Assembly (NCBI RefSeq): GCF_013449735.1
Contig: NZ_JACBNY010000015.1
Span: forward strand, 1 to 52,675
DNA from: Pseudolactococcus laudensis
Lineage (GTDB): Bacteria > Bacillota > Bacilli > Lactobacillales > Streptococcaceae
DNA length: 52,675 nucleotides
Direction of reading: 5' to 3'
Shown piece by piece: positions 9,188-18,158 of this stretch. Position 1 is the stretch's first letter. Each line of letters begins with the position of its first letter. Both the position numbers and the translations under genes were made by a program. Below the pieces are notes generated by a model that did no database searches, was not told where the DNA came from, and saw only the letters and a program-made list of their open reading frames with translations.

Positions 9188-9666
9188 TTGATGCGTACCA
9201 GTTCCTCTCCGTATTCGACCATGGCCTCAGCTTGGACCAAAATTTCAGTCACGACACCATCACGCGGCGCAGGAATCTCATTCATGACTTTCATCGCTTC
9301 AATAATCAGCAAAGTCTGACCTTTTTTAACTGTATCACCAACCGCGATAAAGTCTGATTTGTCAGGTGCCGACTTAAGATAAGCCACACCAACTAAAGGA
9401 CTCGTCACAACATCGCCTTCGGCAATGGCTGCAGGCGATACTTCAGGTGCTGAAACTGTAACCGGTACAGACACTTCAGCGCTCTGAGTTGGCATAACTT
9501 CTGTTGCAACAAGTGGCGCAGCCGGTGATGTTGCTGACGGTGTTACAGCACCATTATTTTTAGAAAATGCCAAGGTGAACTCATTTGTTGCGTAAGAAAA
9601 TTCACGTAATGATGAGCCATCAAATTGGCTGATTAAATCTTTAACTTCGTTAATTTGAATAGACAT
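9184..9666 (-). CDS. accB: Biotin carboxyl carrier protein of acetyl-CoA carboxylase
   Basis: A 160-residue protein with an N-terminal helical segment, a long Ala/Pro/Val/Thr-rich linker (about residues 40-85), and a C-terminal biotinyl domain containing EAMKVMNEI, where the lysine is biotinylated. It shuttles carboxybiotin between AccC and the AccA/AccD transferase. An SD (GGAGGG) lies ahead of its start, five bases after the fabF stop. The linker is typical of BCCP. Confidence 0.95.
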   Translation of the reverse strand: MSIQINEVKDLISQFDGSSLREFSYATNEFTLAFSKNNGAVTPSATSPAAPLVATEVMPTQSAEVSVPVTVSAPEVSPAAIAEGDVVTSPLVGVAYLKSAPDKSDFIAVGDTVKKGQTLLIIEAMKVMNEIPAPRDGVVTEILVQAEAMVEYGEELVRIK

Positions 9667-9671
9667 ATGTG

Positions 9672-10919
9672 TTATTCACCCTCCCATTTTTTAAGGGCAA
9701 TGACTGCATTATGACCACCGAAACCGAGTGAGTTTGAGATGGCATATTTGATGTCATGTTGTTTCCCTTGACCCAATACAACGTTGATGACTGATGTATT
9801 GTCATCCAATTCAGTCGTACCAGCGTTAACTGGTGCGTATTGGTTGAGGATGGCTTGTAGGGTCGCAACGGCTTCGATACCGCCAGCGCCACCAAGGGCG
9901 TGACCTGTCAAGGCTTTAGTTGAAGAAACAAGAACATTTTCATCATCGCCGAAGACAGTATGAATGGCAAGTGCTTCACCTTTTTCATTGGCTTGCGTTG
10001 ATGTTCCGTGCGCGTTGATATAACCAACATCGCTAGGTTGGATACCTGCTTCTTCGAGAGCAAGTTGCATGGCTTTAGCCGCACCATAACCGTCAGGAAG
10101 TGGTGTCGTCATATGGTGGGCGTCATTTGTTGAGCCGTAACCGACGATTTCAGCTAAGATGTTAGCACCACGCGCTTGTGCGTGTTCTAAACTTTCAAGA
10201 ACCAAAATACCAGAACCTTCACCCAATACAAAACCAGAACGGTCTTTATCAAAAGGAATTGAGGCACGTTTAGGGTCTGTTTCAGTTGTCAAAGCAGTCA
10301 AGTTAGCAAAACCAGCCACACCAAATTCACAAATCGCCGCTTCAGTACCACCCGCTAACATCACATCCGCATAACCATGTTTGATTTCACGGAAGGCTGA
10401 ACCAATAGCATTTGTACCTGCCGCACAGGCAGTCACTTCGGCACGGCTTACACCATTTGCTTTAACACGTAAAGCCACATTACCTGTCGCCATATTAGCG
10501 ATTGAAAGTGGCACGAAAAGCGGTGCGACACGTTTAGGACCACGTGTCGCAAGGCGTTCACCTTGTTCCTGAATCACCGGCAAACCACCGATACCAGAAC
10601 CGATGATCGCACCAAAACGATCATGGTTAAGCTCTGTATCTTCTGGGTTAATACCAGCCATATTCAAGGCTTCAAGCGCAGTATAAACAGCATAGAGACT
10701 AAAAGTATCCATGCGTTTTTTATCTTTGTGCACGAAGTATTTATCAAAAGGAAAATCTTTAACTTCACCAGCAACGCTAATCCCAGTCGCTGTCGCATCA
10801 AATTTTTTGATGGTATCAATTCCGCTGTTACCAGCTTCAAGATTTTTCCAAAATTCTTCAGGGGTGTTACCAATCGGCGATGTAATGCCATAACCTGTAA
10901 TAACGACACGATTTGTCAT
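9672..10919 (-). CDS. fabF: 3-oxoacyl-ACP synthase II
   Basis: This 415-residue condensing enzyme elongates acyl-ACP with malonyl-ACP. The Cys-His-His triad is visible: Cys in EVTACAAGTNAIGSA, His in INAHGTSTQANEKGE, His in STKALTGHALGGAGGIEA. The C-terminal NSLGFGGHNA loop is also present. It lies between fabG and accB in the operon, with an 87-base gap to fabG. Confidence 0.95.
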   Translation of the reverse strand: MTNRVVITGYGITSPIGNTPEEFWKNLEAGNSGIDTIKKFDATATGISVAGEVKDFPFDKYFVHKDKKRMDTFSLYAVYTALEALNMAGINPEDTELNHDRFGAIIGSGIGGLPVIQEQGERLATRGPKRVAPLFVPLSIANMATGNVALRVKANGVSRAEVTACAAGTNAIGSAFREIKHGYADVMLAGGTEAAICEFGVAGFANLTALTTETDPKRASIPFDKDRSGFVLGEGSGILVLESLEHAQARGANILAEIVGYGSTNDAHHMTTPLPDGYGAAKAMQLALEEAGIQPSDVGYINAHGTSTQANEKGEALAIHTVFGDDENVLVSSTKALTGHALGGAGGIEAVATLQAILNQYAPVNAGTTELDDNTSVINVVLGQGKQHDIKYAISNSLGFGGHNAVIALKKWEGE

Positions 10920-11006
10920 GTGACTTACTCCTCATTTATATGTAGATAAGCGCTCAGAATGCTGATATTAAATAGACGCATTTCAAAGCCCTTTTTATTC
11001 TTAAAT

Positions 11007-11741
11007 TTATTGCATGACCATGCCACCGTCAATGGCAATGGTTTGACCTGTGATGTATTCTTGTGTTGCGACAAACAAAGCAGCCGTTGCAATTTCTTCC
11101 ACGCTACCAAAACGTTTCATCGGAATTTGTGCTTTCATAGCGTCTTTCACTTTATCAGATAAGACAGCGGTCATGTCACTTTCGATAAAACCTGGCGCAA
11201 TGGCGTTGACGCGAATATTACGGCTCGCGACTTCTCGCGCAACGGATTTAGTCAGGCCAATTAACCCTGCTTTTGAGGCAGCGTAGTTGGCTTGTCCGAT
11301 ATTACCAATTAAACCAACAACAGAAGTCATATTGATAATCGCACCTTGACGTGCTTTTGTCATCGGTTTCAAGACAGCTTGTGTCATGTTAAAAGCACCC
11401 GTCAGATTAATTTTAAGTACGCGCTCAAAATCATCTGCTGTCATTTTTAACATAAGTTTATCTGCTGTGATACCTGCATTATTAATCAAAACATCAACAC
11501 TACCAAGTGCCTCAGTCGCTTCTTGAATCATGCGTTTCGCATCTTCAAAATCACTGACATCACCAGAAACACCTACGACTTGCACGTCATATTGATCAAA
11601 TTCACCAATCAGTTCTGATGTAATCTCAGAACGACCGTTAAGCACGAGATTTGCACCATTTGCGGCAAAGTGATGGGCGATAGCAAGACCAATCCCACGT
11701 GTTGAGCCTGTAATAAAGACATTTTTATTTGTAATTTCCAC
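11007..11741 (-). CDS. fabG: 3-oxoacyl-ACP reductase
   Basis: A 244-residue short-chain dehydrogenase that reduces 3-oxoacyl-ACP with NADPH. The cofactor motif TGSTRGIGLAIA is at residues 11-22, then NNAGIT, the catalytic Ser in INMTSVVGLIG, and YAASKAG with the catalytic Tyr/Lys. The C-terminus IDGGM is normal for FabG. It follows fabD in the operon after about 114 bases. Confidence 0.95.
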   Translation of the reverse strand: MEITNKNVFITGSTRGIGLAIAHHFAANGANLVLNGRSEITSELIGEFDQYDVQVVGVSGDVSDFEDAKRMIQEATEALGSVDVLINNAGITADKLMLKMTADDFERVLKINLTGAFNMTQAVLKPMTKARQGAIINMTSVVGLIGNIGQANYAASKAGLIGLTKSVAREVASRNIRVNAIAPGFIESDMTAVLSDKVKDAMKAQIPMKRFGSVEEIATAALFVATQEYITGQTIAIDGGMVMQ

Positions 11742-11855
11742 TTTTTATTTCTCCAAAATTGTCTGTATACTCATTTAAGTAAAGAAAGTGTACAACATTT
11801 TTGAGATATTTTTTGTCAACGAAGAAGTGACGGAAAATAGCCAAAAACGTTCGCT

Positions 11856-12779
11856 TTATTTACTTAATTGAGTAAACGTCGTCACATCTTCGACATGTGT
11901 GATACTAACCGTTTTATCAATTTTTTTCACAAAACCTGATAAAATTTTACCTGATCCGATTTCAATAAAGCCTGTCACGCCCATGCTAATCATCGTTTCA
12001 ACAGAGTCGTAGAACTTAACAGGTTCCATGACTTGACGTGTCAACAAAGCTTTGATGTCATCAAAAGCCATCACTTGTGCGGTTGTGTTAGAAATCAAAG
12101 GTTTCTCAAAAGGTTTGAAAGCCACTGTTTCTAATTCGACTGCTAGTTTTTCAGACGCTGGTTTAAGCAAAGCTGTATGGAAAGGGCCTGAAACTTTCAA
12201 AGGAATCATCCGCTTCACACCAGCAGCTGTTAAAAGTTCAACCGCTGCATCTACCGCTGCGACTTCCCCACCGATGACGATTTGTCCTGGCGTGTTGTAG
12301 TTAGCAGGGCTCACAATCCCCTTGCTATTGAATGAGGCTTGCTGGCAAGCCGTCTCAATCACATCAGCCGCTGTATTCATGACTGCAACCATTTTACCCG
12401 AACCTGTCGGTGCTGCCTCTGCCATGTACTGACCGCGTTTTGCGATAAGTTTCACGGCGTCGGCAAATGGTAAGCTGCCACTTGCGACAAGTGCTGAATA
12501 TTCACCCAAGGAAAGGCCTGCAACCACATCATAAGCGATATGGTGCGCATCAAGCAAACGTAAAATGGCGACAGATGTCGTCAAAATCGCAGGCTGTGTG
12601 TACTTTGTTTCACCTAATTTGTCGGCATCGTGATCAATTAGCTGACGTAAATCGTAGCCAAGAATTTCAGATGCTTCATCATAAGTTGCTTTGACAATGT
12701 CAAAATTGTCATATAAATCGCGTGCCATACCTAATTTTTGGGCACCTTGACCCGCAAATAAAAGACCCGTTTTTGTCAT
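11856..12779 (-). CDS. fabD: Malonyl-CoA:ACP transacylase
   Basis: A 307-residue transacylase loading malonate onto ACP. It has LLFAGQGAQ near the N-terminus, the nucleophile Ser in GLSLGEYSAL, and the active-site His in SGPFHTALL. The start at 12779 is chosen because GGAG lies about six bases upstream; an upstream in-frame TTG lacks a usable SD. It sits between fabK and fabG. Confidence 0.94.
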   Translation of the reverse strand: MTKTGLLFAGQGAQKLGMARDLYDNFDIVKATYDEASEILGYDLRQLIDHDADKLGETKYTQPAILTTSVAILRLLDAHHIAYDVVAGLSLGEYSALVASGSLPFADAVKLIAKRGQYMAEAAPTGSGKMVAVMNTAADVIETACQQASFNSKGIVSPANYNTPGQIVIGGEVAAVDAAVELLTAAGVKRMIPLKVSGPFHTALLKPASEKLAVELETVAFKPFEKPLISNTTAQVMAFDDIKALLTRQVMEPVKFYDSVETMISMGVTGFIEIGSGKILSGFVKKIDKTVSITHVEDVTTFTQLSK

Positions 12780-12848
12780 GCTATACTCCAATAATTACTG
12801 TGTTTTACTGGCTGTTGATGTCATCAACAGTCGGTCTATATCACATTT

Positions 12849-13805
12849 TTAATCCAACCATTTCGCAGAGGCTTTAATTTCTGCTTGGAATCCGTGGTAC
12901 AAGTCCAAGATAATCTCTTCAACGGTTTCTTCTTTACGAACGAGACCGGCGATTTGACCTGCCATGACCGAACCATTGTCAACGTCTCCGTGAATGACTG
13001 AGGCTGGCAATTTACCAGCGCCCATTTCTTCAAAGACACTCAAATCAGGATCAACTTGTTTGAAGGCGGCCATTTCTGCTGCATCAAAGTCTTTTGTCAA
13101 CTGATTTTTAATGGCACGAACGGCATGACCAAAATGACTAGCCGAAATGACCGTCGAAATATCTTTTGCTTTCAAAACTTTATCTTTATAGTTTTGATGT
13201 GCATTTGACTCTTTGGCTACGATAAAACGTGTGCCGACTTGGACTGCCTCAGCACCCAACATAAAGCCTGCTGCCATGCCTTTTCCGTCAGCGATACCAC
13301 CTGCTGCAATAACAGGCAAATCAACAGCGTCAGAGACCTGACGGACAAGCGTCATCGTCGTTAATTGACCGATATGACCGCCTGCTTCCATGCCTTCAGC
13401 GACAATGGCATCTACGCCAATTCGTGACATTGATTTTGCTTGTGCGACGCTTGCTACGACAGGAATGACAACCATACCTGCTGCTTTGAAACGCTCCATG
13501 TATTTTTTAGGAGAGCCTGCGCCAGTCGTTACGACTTTAACACCCTCTTCGATGACGAGATCTACAATGTCATCCACAAAAGGTGAGTGTAACATGATGT
13601 TCACGGCAAAAGGTTTGTCCGTAATTTCGCGGATACGTTTGATATGACCTCTGATTACGTCCTTAGGCGCATTACCACCACCAATGATCCCAAAGCCACC
13701 TGCTTTTGAAACAGCACCAGCTAAGTCACCATCAGCAATCCAGGCCATACCACCTTGGAAGATTGGATATTCAATGTTCAATAGTTCAGTAATTTTAGTT
13801 TTCAT
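12849..13805 (-). CDS. fabK: Enoyl-ACP reductase II (FMN-dependent)
   Basis: A 318-residue TIM-barrel flavoprotein of the FabK/nitronate monooxygenase superfamily. The N-terminus YPIFQGGMAWIADGDLAGAV, the segment GTGAGSPKKY-like VVTTGAGSPKKY, AEGMEAGGHIG and VIAAGGIADG are FMN-binding landmarks. Position between acpP and fabD is the streptococcal fabK location, and a perfect FabT-type palindrome lies about 28 bases upstream of the start. It reduces trans-2-enoyl-ACP in the last step of the cycle. No fabI is visible in this window. Confidence 0.94.
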   Translation of the reverse strand: MKTKITELLNIEYPIFQGGMAWIADGDLAGAVSKAGGFGIIGGGNAPKDVIRGHIKRIREITDKPFAVNIMLHSPFVDDIVDLVIEEGVKVVTTGAGSPKKYMERFKAAGMVVIPVVASVAQAKSMSRIGVDAIVAEGMEAGGHIGQLTTMTLVRQVSDAVDLPVIAAGGIADGKGMAAGFMLGAEAVQVGTRFIVAKESNAHQNYKDKVLKAKDISTVISASHFGHAVRAIKNQLTKDFDAAEMAAFKQVDPDLSVFEEMGAGKLPASVIHGDVDNGSVMAGQIAGLVRKEETVEEIILDLYHGFQAEIKASAKWLD

Positions 13806-13832
13806 CTTTTATTTATTTTTAGTTTTTTAAAA

Positions 13833-13851
13833 TAGTTTGATAATCAAACTA
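13833..13851. promoter_or_regulatory. FabT operator upstream of fabK
   Basis: TAGTTTGATAATCAAACTA is a perfect 19-base palindrome of the FabT operator type known from Streptococcus pneumoniae, where FabT binds ahead of fabT and ahead of fabK. It lies in the acpP-fabK gap, so it should control transcription of the downstream part of the operon through an internal promoter or block passage of polymerase. Confidence 0.85.
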
Positions 13852-13902
13852 TAGGGATAAAAATTTTGAGAACGTGTGACACGCTCTCAGAATTTTTATG
13901 GA

Positions 13903-14130
13903 TTATTCAGCAATTTTAGCGTCTACGAATTTGACCAAGTCACCAACAGTGTTAAGGCCATCTTCAGTTTCGATTGCGATATCGTATTCATCTTCAATTT
14001 CGTTGATGATTTGGAAGATGTCAAGTGAATCAGCATCAAGTGATTCAAATGATGTTTCAAGCGTGATTTCGCTTGCGTCTTTACCGAGTTCTTCAACGAT
14101 AATTTCTTGAACTTTTTCAAATACTGCCAT
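13903..14130 (-). CDS. acpP: Acyl carrier protein
   Basis: A 75-residue acidic carrier protein. The phosphopantetheine attachment Ser is in [10 protein letters not shown], the DSL motif of ACP. ATG 14130 is used because GGAG lies eight bases upstream; a longer upstream frame has no SD. It carries the growing acyl chain for all fab enzymes in this operon and sits between fabH and fabK. Confidence 0.95.
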   Translation of the reverse strand: MAVFEKVQEIIVEELGKDASEITLETSFESLDADSLDIFQIINEIEDEYDIAIETEDGLNTVGDLVKFVDAKIAE

Positions 14131-14211
14131 GATTAAATCTCCGTTTTTTCTATATATAGATGTATGGGACGCATGACGCCTAAACGCATTTCGTCCTTGC
14201 AATAAGATTAC

Positions 14212-15192
14212 CTAAATTTTAACAACAAGTGTGCCCCATGTCAAGCCACCACCAAAACCAGTTAAAACAAGTTTTTGTGAGCTGCCTAATTTAATGGTAC
14301 CAGCATCAACCGCTTCAGATAAAAGAATTGGAATACTAGCTGCACTTGTGTTACCGTATTCCTGCATATTTTGCAGGAATTTACAACGCTCAGTTTTGAT
14401 TTTGCGTGCCATTTTATCTAAGATTCTTGAATTAGCCTGATGTAAAAGCAGATAATCAATATCATCTGGATTTAATTCGGCTTTTTCAAGACTTTCTAAA
14501 ATATTTTTAGGCACATCTCGAACGGCAAAATCAAAAATCGCACGACCATCCATTTTCAAAAACAAGTCATCTTCCGACTCAGATTTTGAAAATGGTGAGT
14601 TAGCATGTGTTAGATTACTGGTCAAACTCATGCCACGATTACCGTCAGATTTCAAAGACTCTGCTAAAATTAACGGCGTATCTGATGATGCTTGGAGCAA
14701 AACACCTCCTGCACCATCACCGAACAAAACGCTTGTCGAACGGTCTGACCAGTCGACGATTTTTGACAAGACTTCAGCACCGATGACAATACCATTACGA
14801 TAAGCACCACTCGCAATCAACTTATCAGCAACCGATAGGGCATAGACAAAACCACTACATGCTGCTGTTAAATCAAAAGCAAAGGCTTTAATTGCCCCTA
14901 TTTTAGCCTGAACAAGGCTAGCAGTACTAGGCATATTACCATCAGGTGAAACTGTTGCGACGATGATAAAGTCAAGGTCTTCAGCTGCTAGTGATGCTTT
15001 TTCAAGTAATTGTTGCGCAACATTAGCGGCTAAATCGGATGTATTTTCATCTTGAACGATATGGCGTTGTCGAATCCCTGTTCGGGATGCAATCCATTCA
15101 TCAGATGTCTCCATGATTTGACTTAAATCATCATTTGTCACGACTTGCTCTGGTGCATAGTGCGCAGTTGCCGTTAATTTGGCAAAAGTCAT
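14212..15192 (-). CDS. fabH: 3-oxoacyl-ACP synthase III
   Basis: A 326-residue initiating condensing enzyme joining acetyl-CoA (or branched starters) to malonyl-ACP. The Cys-His-Asn triad is visible: Cys in [13 protein letters not shown], His in [12 protein letters not shown], Asn in [12 protein letters not shown]. The ATG overlaps the fabT stop by four bases, so repressor and first enzyme are coupled. Length is normal. Confidence 0.95.
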   Translation of the reverse strand: MTFAKLTATAHYAPEQVVTNDDLSQIMETSDEWIASRTGIRQRHIVQDENTSDLAANVAQQLLEKASLAAEDLDFIIVATVSPDGNMPSTASLVQAKIGAIKAFAFDLTAACSGFVYALSVADKLIASGAYRNGIVIGAEVLSKIVDWSDRSTSVLFGDGAGGVLLQASSDTPLILAESLKSDGNRGMSLTSNLTHANSPFSKSESEDDLFLKMDGRAIFDFAVRDVPKNILESLEKAELNPDDIDYLLLHQANSRILDKMARKIKTERCKFLQNMQEYGNTSAASIPILLSEAVDAGTIKLGSSQKLVLTGFGGGLTWGTLVVKI

Positions 15193-15629
15193 TTAATTTC
15201 CTCCAAAAATGTGTGAAGATTTTCCAGACCTGTTTGTAAAATTTTCACGGAATCATCTGGTAGGTCTGCAACAAAGCGTTTGACCATTTCACGGTGAAAC
15301 TTACGATGTAAGCGATAGAGCAGGCGACCTCGGCTAGACAAGGACACATTAACGACTCGCCTATCATGTTCACTGCGGTAACGTTTAATGTAGCCTTTCT
15401 TCTCCAGTCGATTAAGCGACACGGTAACCGTGCCTACCGTCAACATTAAGTCTTTAGCAATATCACTTGGTGTCGTCATTTTGGCTTCACCAATGCTGTC
15501 AATCGTATGCATCTCCTTAATAGAAACATCTGAAAAACGAGATGTCCGTAAGGTTGCCTCCTCAATAATCAAAACATTGTTGAAAATATGAGTGAGATAT
15601 TTATTTATTTTTGTATAATCTACCACCAA
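15189..15629 (-). CDS. fabT: MarR-family repressor of fatty acid synthesis
   Basis: A 146-residue MarR-type winged-helix protein at the head of the fab operon. The motifs [19 protein letters not shown] (dimer helices) and [27 protein letters not shown] (recognition helix) with [19 protein letters not shown] (wing) match FabT. The start appears to be TTG at 15629 with AGGGA upstream. FabT represses the operon when bound to long acyl-ACP. Its own promoter at 15683-15711 overlaps FabT-type palindromes, indicating autorepression. Confidence 0.93.
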   Translation of the reverse strand: MVVDYTKINKYLTHIFNNVLIIEEATLRTSRFSDVSIKEMHTIDSIGEAKMTTPSDIAKDLMLTVGTVTVSLNRLEKKGYIKRYRSEHDRRVVNVSLSSRGRLLYRLHRKFHREMVKRFVADLPDDSVKILQTGLENLHTFLEEIK

Positions 15630-15652
15630 CCATAGTCCCTTTCACGAATATC

Positions 15653-15685
15653 GTTTTGATTGTCAAGTTGTTTGATTATCAAATT
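15653..15685. promoter_or_regulatory. Tandem FabT-type operators at the fabT promoter
   Basis: Two palindromes of the TTTGATTRTCAAA type lie side by side: GTTTTGATTGTCAAG (15653-15667) and GTTTGATTATCAAATT (15670-15685). The second touches the -10 of the fabT promoter. This position fits repression of fabT-fabH transcription by FabT. Confidence 0.75.
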
Positions 15686-15711
15686 ATATCAGGATATGTT
15701 TTGACTGTCAA
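15683..15711 (-). promoter_or_regulatory. Promoter of the fab operon
   Basis: On the minus strand TTGACA (15711-15706) and TATAAT (15688-15683) are separated by exactly 17 bases, a consensus sigma-A promoter directed at fabT. A palindrome (GTTTTGACTGTCAAGA, 15698-15713) overlaps the -35 and another overlaps the -10. Confidence 0.85.
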
Positions 15712-15733
15712 GATAAATTTTTTTTGAATAAAT

Positions 15734-15764
15734 AGTTTGACAATCAAGCAAGTTTTGTTAAAAT
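15734..15764 (+). promoter_or_regulatory. Promoter with FabT-type operator for the divergent FabK-like gene
   Basis: On the plus strand TTGACA (15737-15742) and TAAAAT (15759-15764) lie 16 bases apart. The -35 is embedded in AGTTTGACAATCAAGC, a degenerate FabT palindrome. So the divergent flavoprotein gene is probably in the FabT regulon. Confidence 0.65.
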
Positions 15765-15843
15765 AAGTTATATGGTTTAGATTATCTAGTTATCAAAACA
15801 ATGAAAAAATATAATGATGATTATATCTATAAGAGGAAGAATA

Positions 15844-16941
15844 ATGAAACTACCAGAACTTAAAATAGGCGACTTGACAGCGAAAATCCCTGTCATCCAA
15901 GGTGGTATGGGGATTGGTATTTCCCTAAATAGACTGGCAGGCACTGTTGCTGCCGAGGGTGGGATTGGTATTTTATCAACTGCCCAAATTGGTTTCCAAG
16001 AAGAAAATTTTCAACGTGCTTCTGTTAGAACCAACCTGCAAACAATCAAAAAACAATTAGACAAAGCGCGTAGCTTTGCTAAAGGTGGGATTCTCGGTTT
16101 CAACGTCATGGTGGCGAGTTTCCGTTATGACGATGTGGTCAGAGCGACAGTCGAAGCCGGTGCTGATGTGATTATCTCTGGCGCTGGTCTACCAATGAAC
16201 TTACCTGATTTAGTTGGTGATGCTAAAACAAAGATTGCGCCAATTGTATCATCTGTTAAAGCTGCCAAACTCATCTTACGAAATTGGGCTAAAAAATATA
16301 ACCGGACAGCTGACTTTGTCGTCATTGAAGGCCCTAAAGCTGGTGGTCACCTCGGTTTTAAAGCGGATCAAATCGACGAAGCCATCCTAACCATGGACGA
16401 TGAAGTCGTTAAAATTATCGCGCACGTTAAAGAATACGAAGAAAAATTCAATATGAAAATCCCTGTGATTTTCGCAGGCGGTGTTTGGGATCGTTCAGAC
16501 ATTGACCATTACTTGAGCCTTGGGTGTTCTGGCGTGCAAATGGCAACGCGTTTCATCGGGACTCAGGAATGTGATGCACCAGATGACTTTAAAGACCGTT
16601 TCTTAAAAGCAACCGAAGATGATATTCATTTGACAACATCCCCTGTTGGTTTACCAGGTCGTGCTATTGATAATAAATTCACTGAAACCATTACCAACGG
16701 AGTTGCGGCCTACAAGGAGCAAGAAGCACCTAAAACGCCGATTATTCCAATCGCTAAATGTTTGAACTGCTTGCAGCACAAACTCTGTGACCGCAAAACG
16801 ATTCCATATTGTATCAGTGAAGCTTTGCTGAATTCTGTCGAGCATAACACGGATATGGGCTTGATTTTCTCTGGGACTAATGGTTACCGGATTAATGAAA
16901 TCACGACGGTTAAAGCGATTTTTGATGAGATTGCGGTTTAA
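15844..16941 (+). CDS. FabK-like flavoprotein / nitronate monooxygenase family
   Basis: A 365-residue FMN TIM-barrel protein: IPVIQGGMGIGISLNRLAG, ILGFNVMVASF, DVIISGAGLPMNLP, VVIEGPKAGGHLGF, VIFAGGVWDRSDIDHYL and GVQMATRFIGTQE match the 2-nitropropane dioxygenase/FabK superfamily. Near the C-terminus is a cysteine-rich stretch, CLNCLQHKLCDRKTIPYC, which FabK of this window lacks. ATG 15844 is chosen because AGAGGAAG lies just upstream; an earlier in-frame ATG has no SD. It is transcribed divergently from fabT behind FabT-type sites, which ties it to lipid metabolism. It could be a second enoyl reductase, a nitronate oxidase or a flavin reductase; the sequence does not say which. Confidence 0.75.
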   Translation: MKLPELKIGDLTAKIPVIQGGMGIGISLNRLAGTVAAEGGIGILSTAQIGFQEENFQRASVRTNLQTIKKQLDKARSFAKGGILGFNVMVASFRYDDVVRATVEAGADVIISGAGLPMNLPDLVGDAKTKIAPIVSSVKAAKLILRNWAKKYNRTADFVVIEGPKAGGHLGFKADQIDEAILTMDDEVVKIIAHVKEYEEKFNMKIPVIFAGGVWDRSDIDHYLSLGCSGVQMATRFIGTQECDAPDDFKDRFLKATEDDIHLTTSPVGLPGRAIDNKFTETITNGVAAYKEQEAPKTPIIPIAKCLNCLQHKLCDRKTIPYCISEALLNSVEHNTDMGLIFSGTNGYRINEITTVKAIFDEIAV

Positions 16942-16950
16942 TCAGCACCT

Positions 16951-16980
16951 GACAAGTTTCTTCGCAGACTTGTCTTTTTT
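16951..16980 (+). terminator. Rho-independent terminator after the FabK-like gene
   Basis: GACAAGT and ACTTGTC form a seven-base stem with a ten-base loop, followed by six T residues. It separates the FabK-like gene from pyrDA. Confidence 0.8.
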
Positions 16981-16985
16981 ACCCT

Positions 16986-17014
16986 TTGTCTAAAGCCTTA
17001 AAATTTGCTAAAAT
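16986..17014 (+). promoter_or_regulatory. Promoter of pyrDA
   Basis: TTGTCT (16986-16991) and TAAAAT (17009-17014) are 17 bases apart, 48 bases before the pyrDA start. No PyrR-type attenuator is evident in the short leader. Confidence 0.6.
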
Positions 17015-17061
17015 AAGACTAACACTCATCTACAAAAATTGAAGAATATATGGAGACGCTC

Positions 17062-18006
17062 ATGCCAACTTTACAAGCCACTTTCTACGGTCACACTTAT
17101 GACAATCCGTTTATGAACGCTTCAGGCGTGCATTGTATGACGATGACAGAACTTGATGCGCTCGCAGATTCTGCAGCTGGTTCATTTGTGACCAAGTCTG
17201 CGACAGCAGAGGCGCGCGAGGGTAACCCTGAGCCACGCTATGTCAATGTTGATTTAGGTAGTATTAATTCTATGGGATTGCCAAATTTAGGATTGGATTA
17301 CTATCTTGATTACGCGATTAAGCGTCAAGCTAGTCATCCAGACCAACCTTTTGTGATGAGCGTTGCCTCTTATCAAGGTTTCGATGAATACGTTGCTAAC
17401 ATGCGCAAAATTCAAGAAAGTGACTATACTGGCTTGGTTGAATTAAATCTGTCTTGCCCTAATGTGCCTGGCAAGCCACAAATGGCCTATGATTTTGAAG
17501 ATACGGACAGACTTTTGACTGAAATCTTTGCCTTCTATACCAAACCTTTTGGGGTGAAATTACCGCCATATTTTGACATCATGCACTTTGATAAAATTGC
17601 GGCCGTCCTCAACCAATTTGACCTCAAATTTGTCAACTGTATCAATTCTATCGGAAATGGCTTGTATATTGATGAAGTAACTGACACGGTAGTCATTAAA
17701 CCTAAAGGTGGTTTTGGCGGCATCGGTGGCGAATATGTCAAACCGACTGCCCTTGCCAATGTCCGTGCCTTGAAGCAACGTCTGAACCCAAGCATCGAAA
17801 TCATCGGTACTGGTGGGATTTTGACTGGGCGTGATGCCTACGAACATTTGCTTTGTGGCGCTTCTATGCTCCAAGTTGGGACGCAGCTTGAAAAAGAAGG
17901 CCTTGGTGTATTTGAGCGTTTAACTAAGGAATTGCTGGCAATTTTAGAAGCGAAAGGCTATGCGTCGATTGCTGAGTTTAAGGGGATGCTTGGGACTTTG
18001 GATTAA
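17062..18006 (+). CDS. pyrDA: Dihydroorotate dehydrogenase A (class 1A, fumarate-dependent)
   Basis: A 314-residue FMN enzyme oxidising dihydroorotate to orotate in pyrimidine synthesis. [39 protein letters not shown] (with the class 1 catalytic Cys region) and [19 protein letters not shown] mark the class 1A soluble enzyme typical of Lactococcus. ATG 17062 is preferred because GGAG lies about six bases upstream. It stands alone with its own promoter and terminator, away from other pyr genes. Confidence 0.93.
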   Translation: MPTLQATFYGHTYDNPFMNASGVHCMTMTELDALADSAAGSFVTKSATAEAREGNPEPRYVNVDLGSINSMGLPNLGLDYYLDYAIKRQASHPDQPFVMSVASYQGFDEYVANMRKIQESDYTGLVELNLSCPNVPGKPQMAYDFEDTDRLLTEIFAFYTKPFGVKLPPYFDIMHFDKIAAVLNQFDLKFVNCINSIGNGLYIDEVTDTVVIKPKGGFGGIGGEYVKPTALANVRALKQRLNPSIEIIGTGGILTGRDAYEHLLCGASMLQVGTQLEKEGLGVFERLTKELLAILEAKGYASIAEFKGMLGTLD

Positions 18007-18046
18007 GTATTATAAAATAAATTGGAGGCTTAGATAGATATCCTCT

Positions 18047-18110
18047 AAAAAATAGGTTATGAACGACTTTCCGTGTTAGTTGCAATCGTTCATAGCCTAT
18101 TTCTTTTTTA
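18047..18110 (+). terminator. Terminator of pyrDA
   Basis: AAATAGGTTATGAACGA pairs with TCGTTCATAGCCTATTT around a 19-base loop and is followed by a T-rich tract. It lies about 45 bases after the pyrDA stop. Confidence 0.75.
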
Positions 18111-18158
18111 TTTTGTGATAACTTATCAAGCAACATAAGTAATCGAATATTTTGGGGA

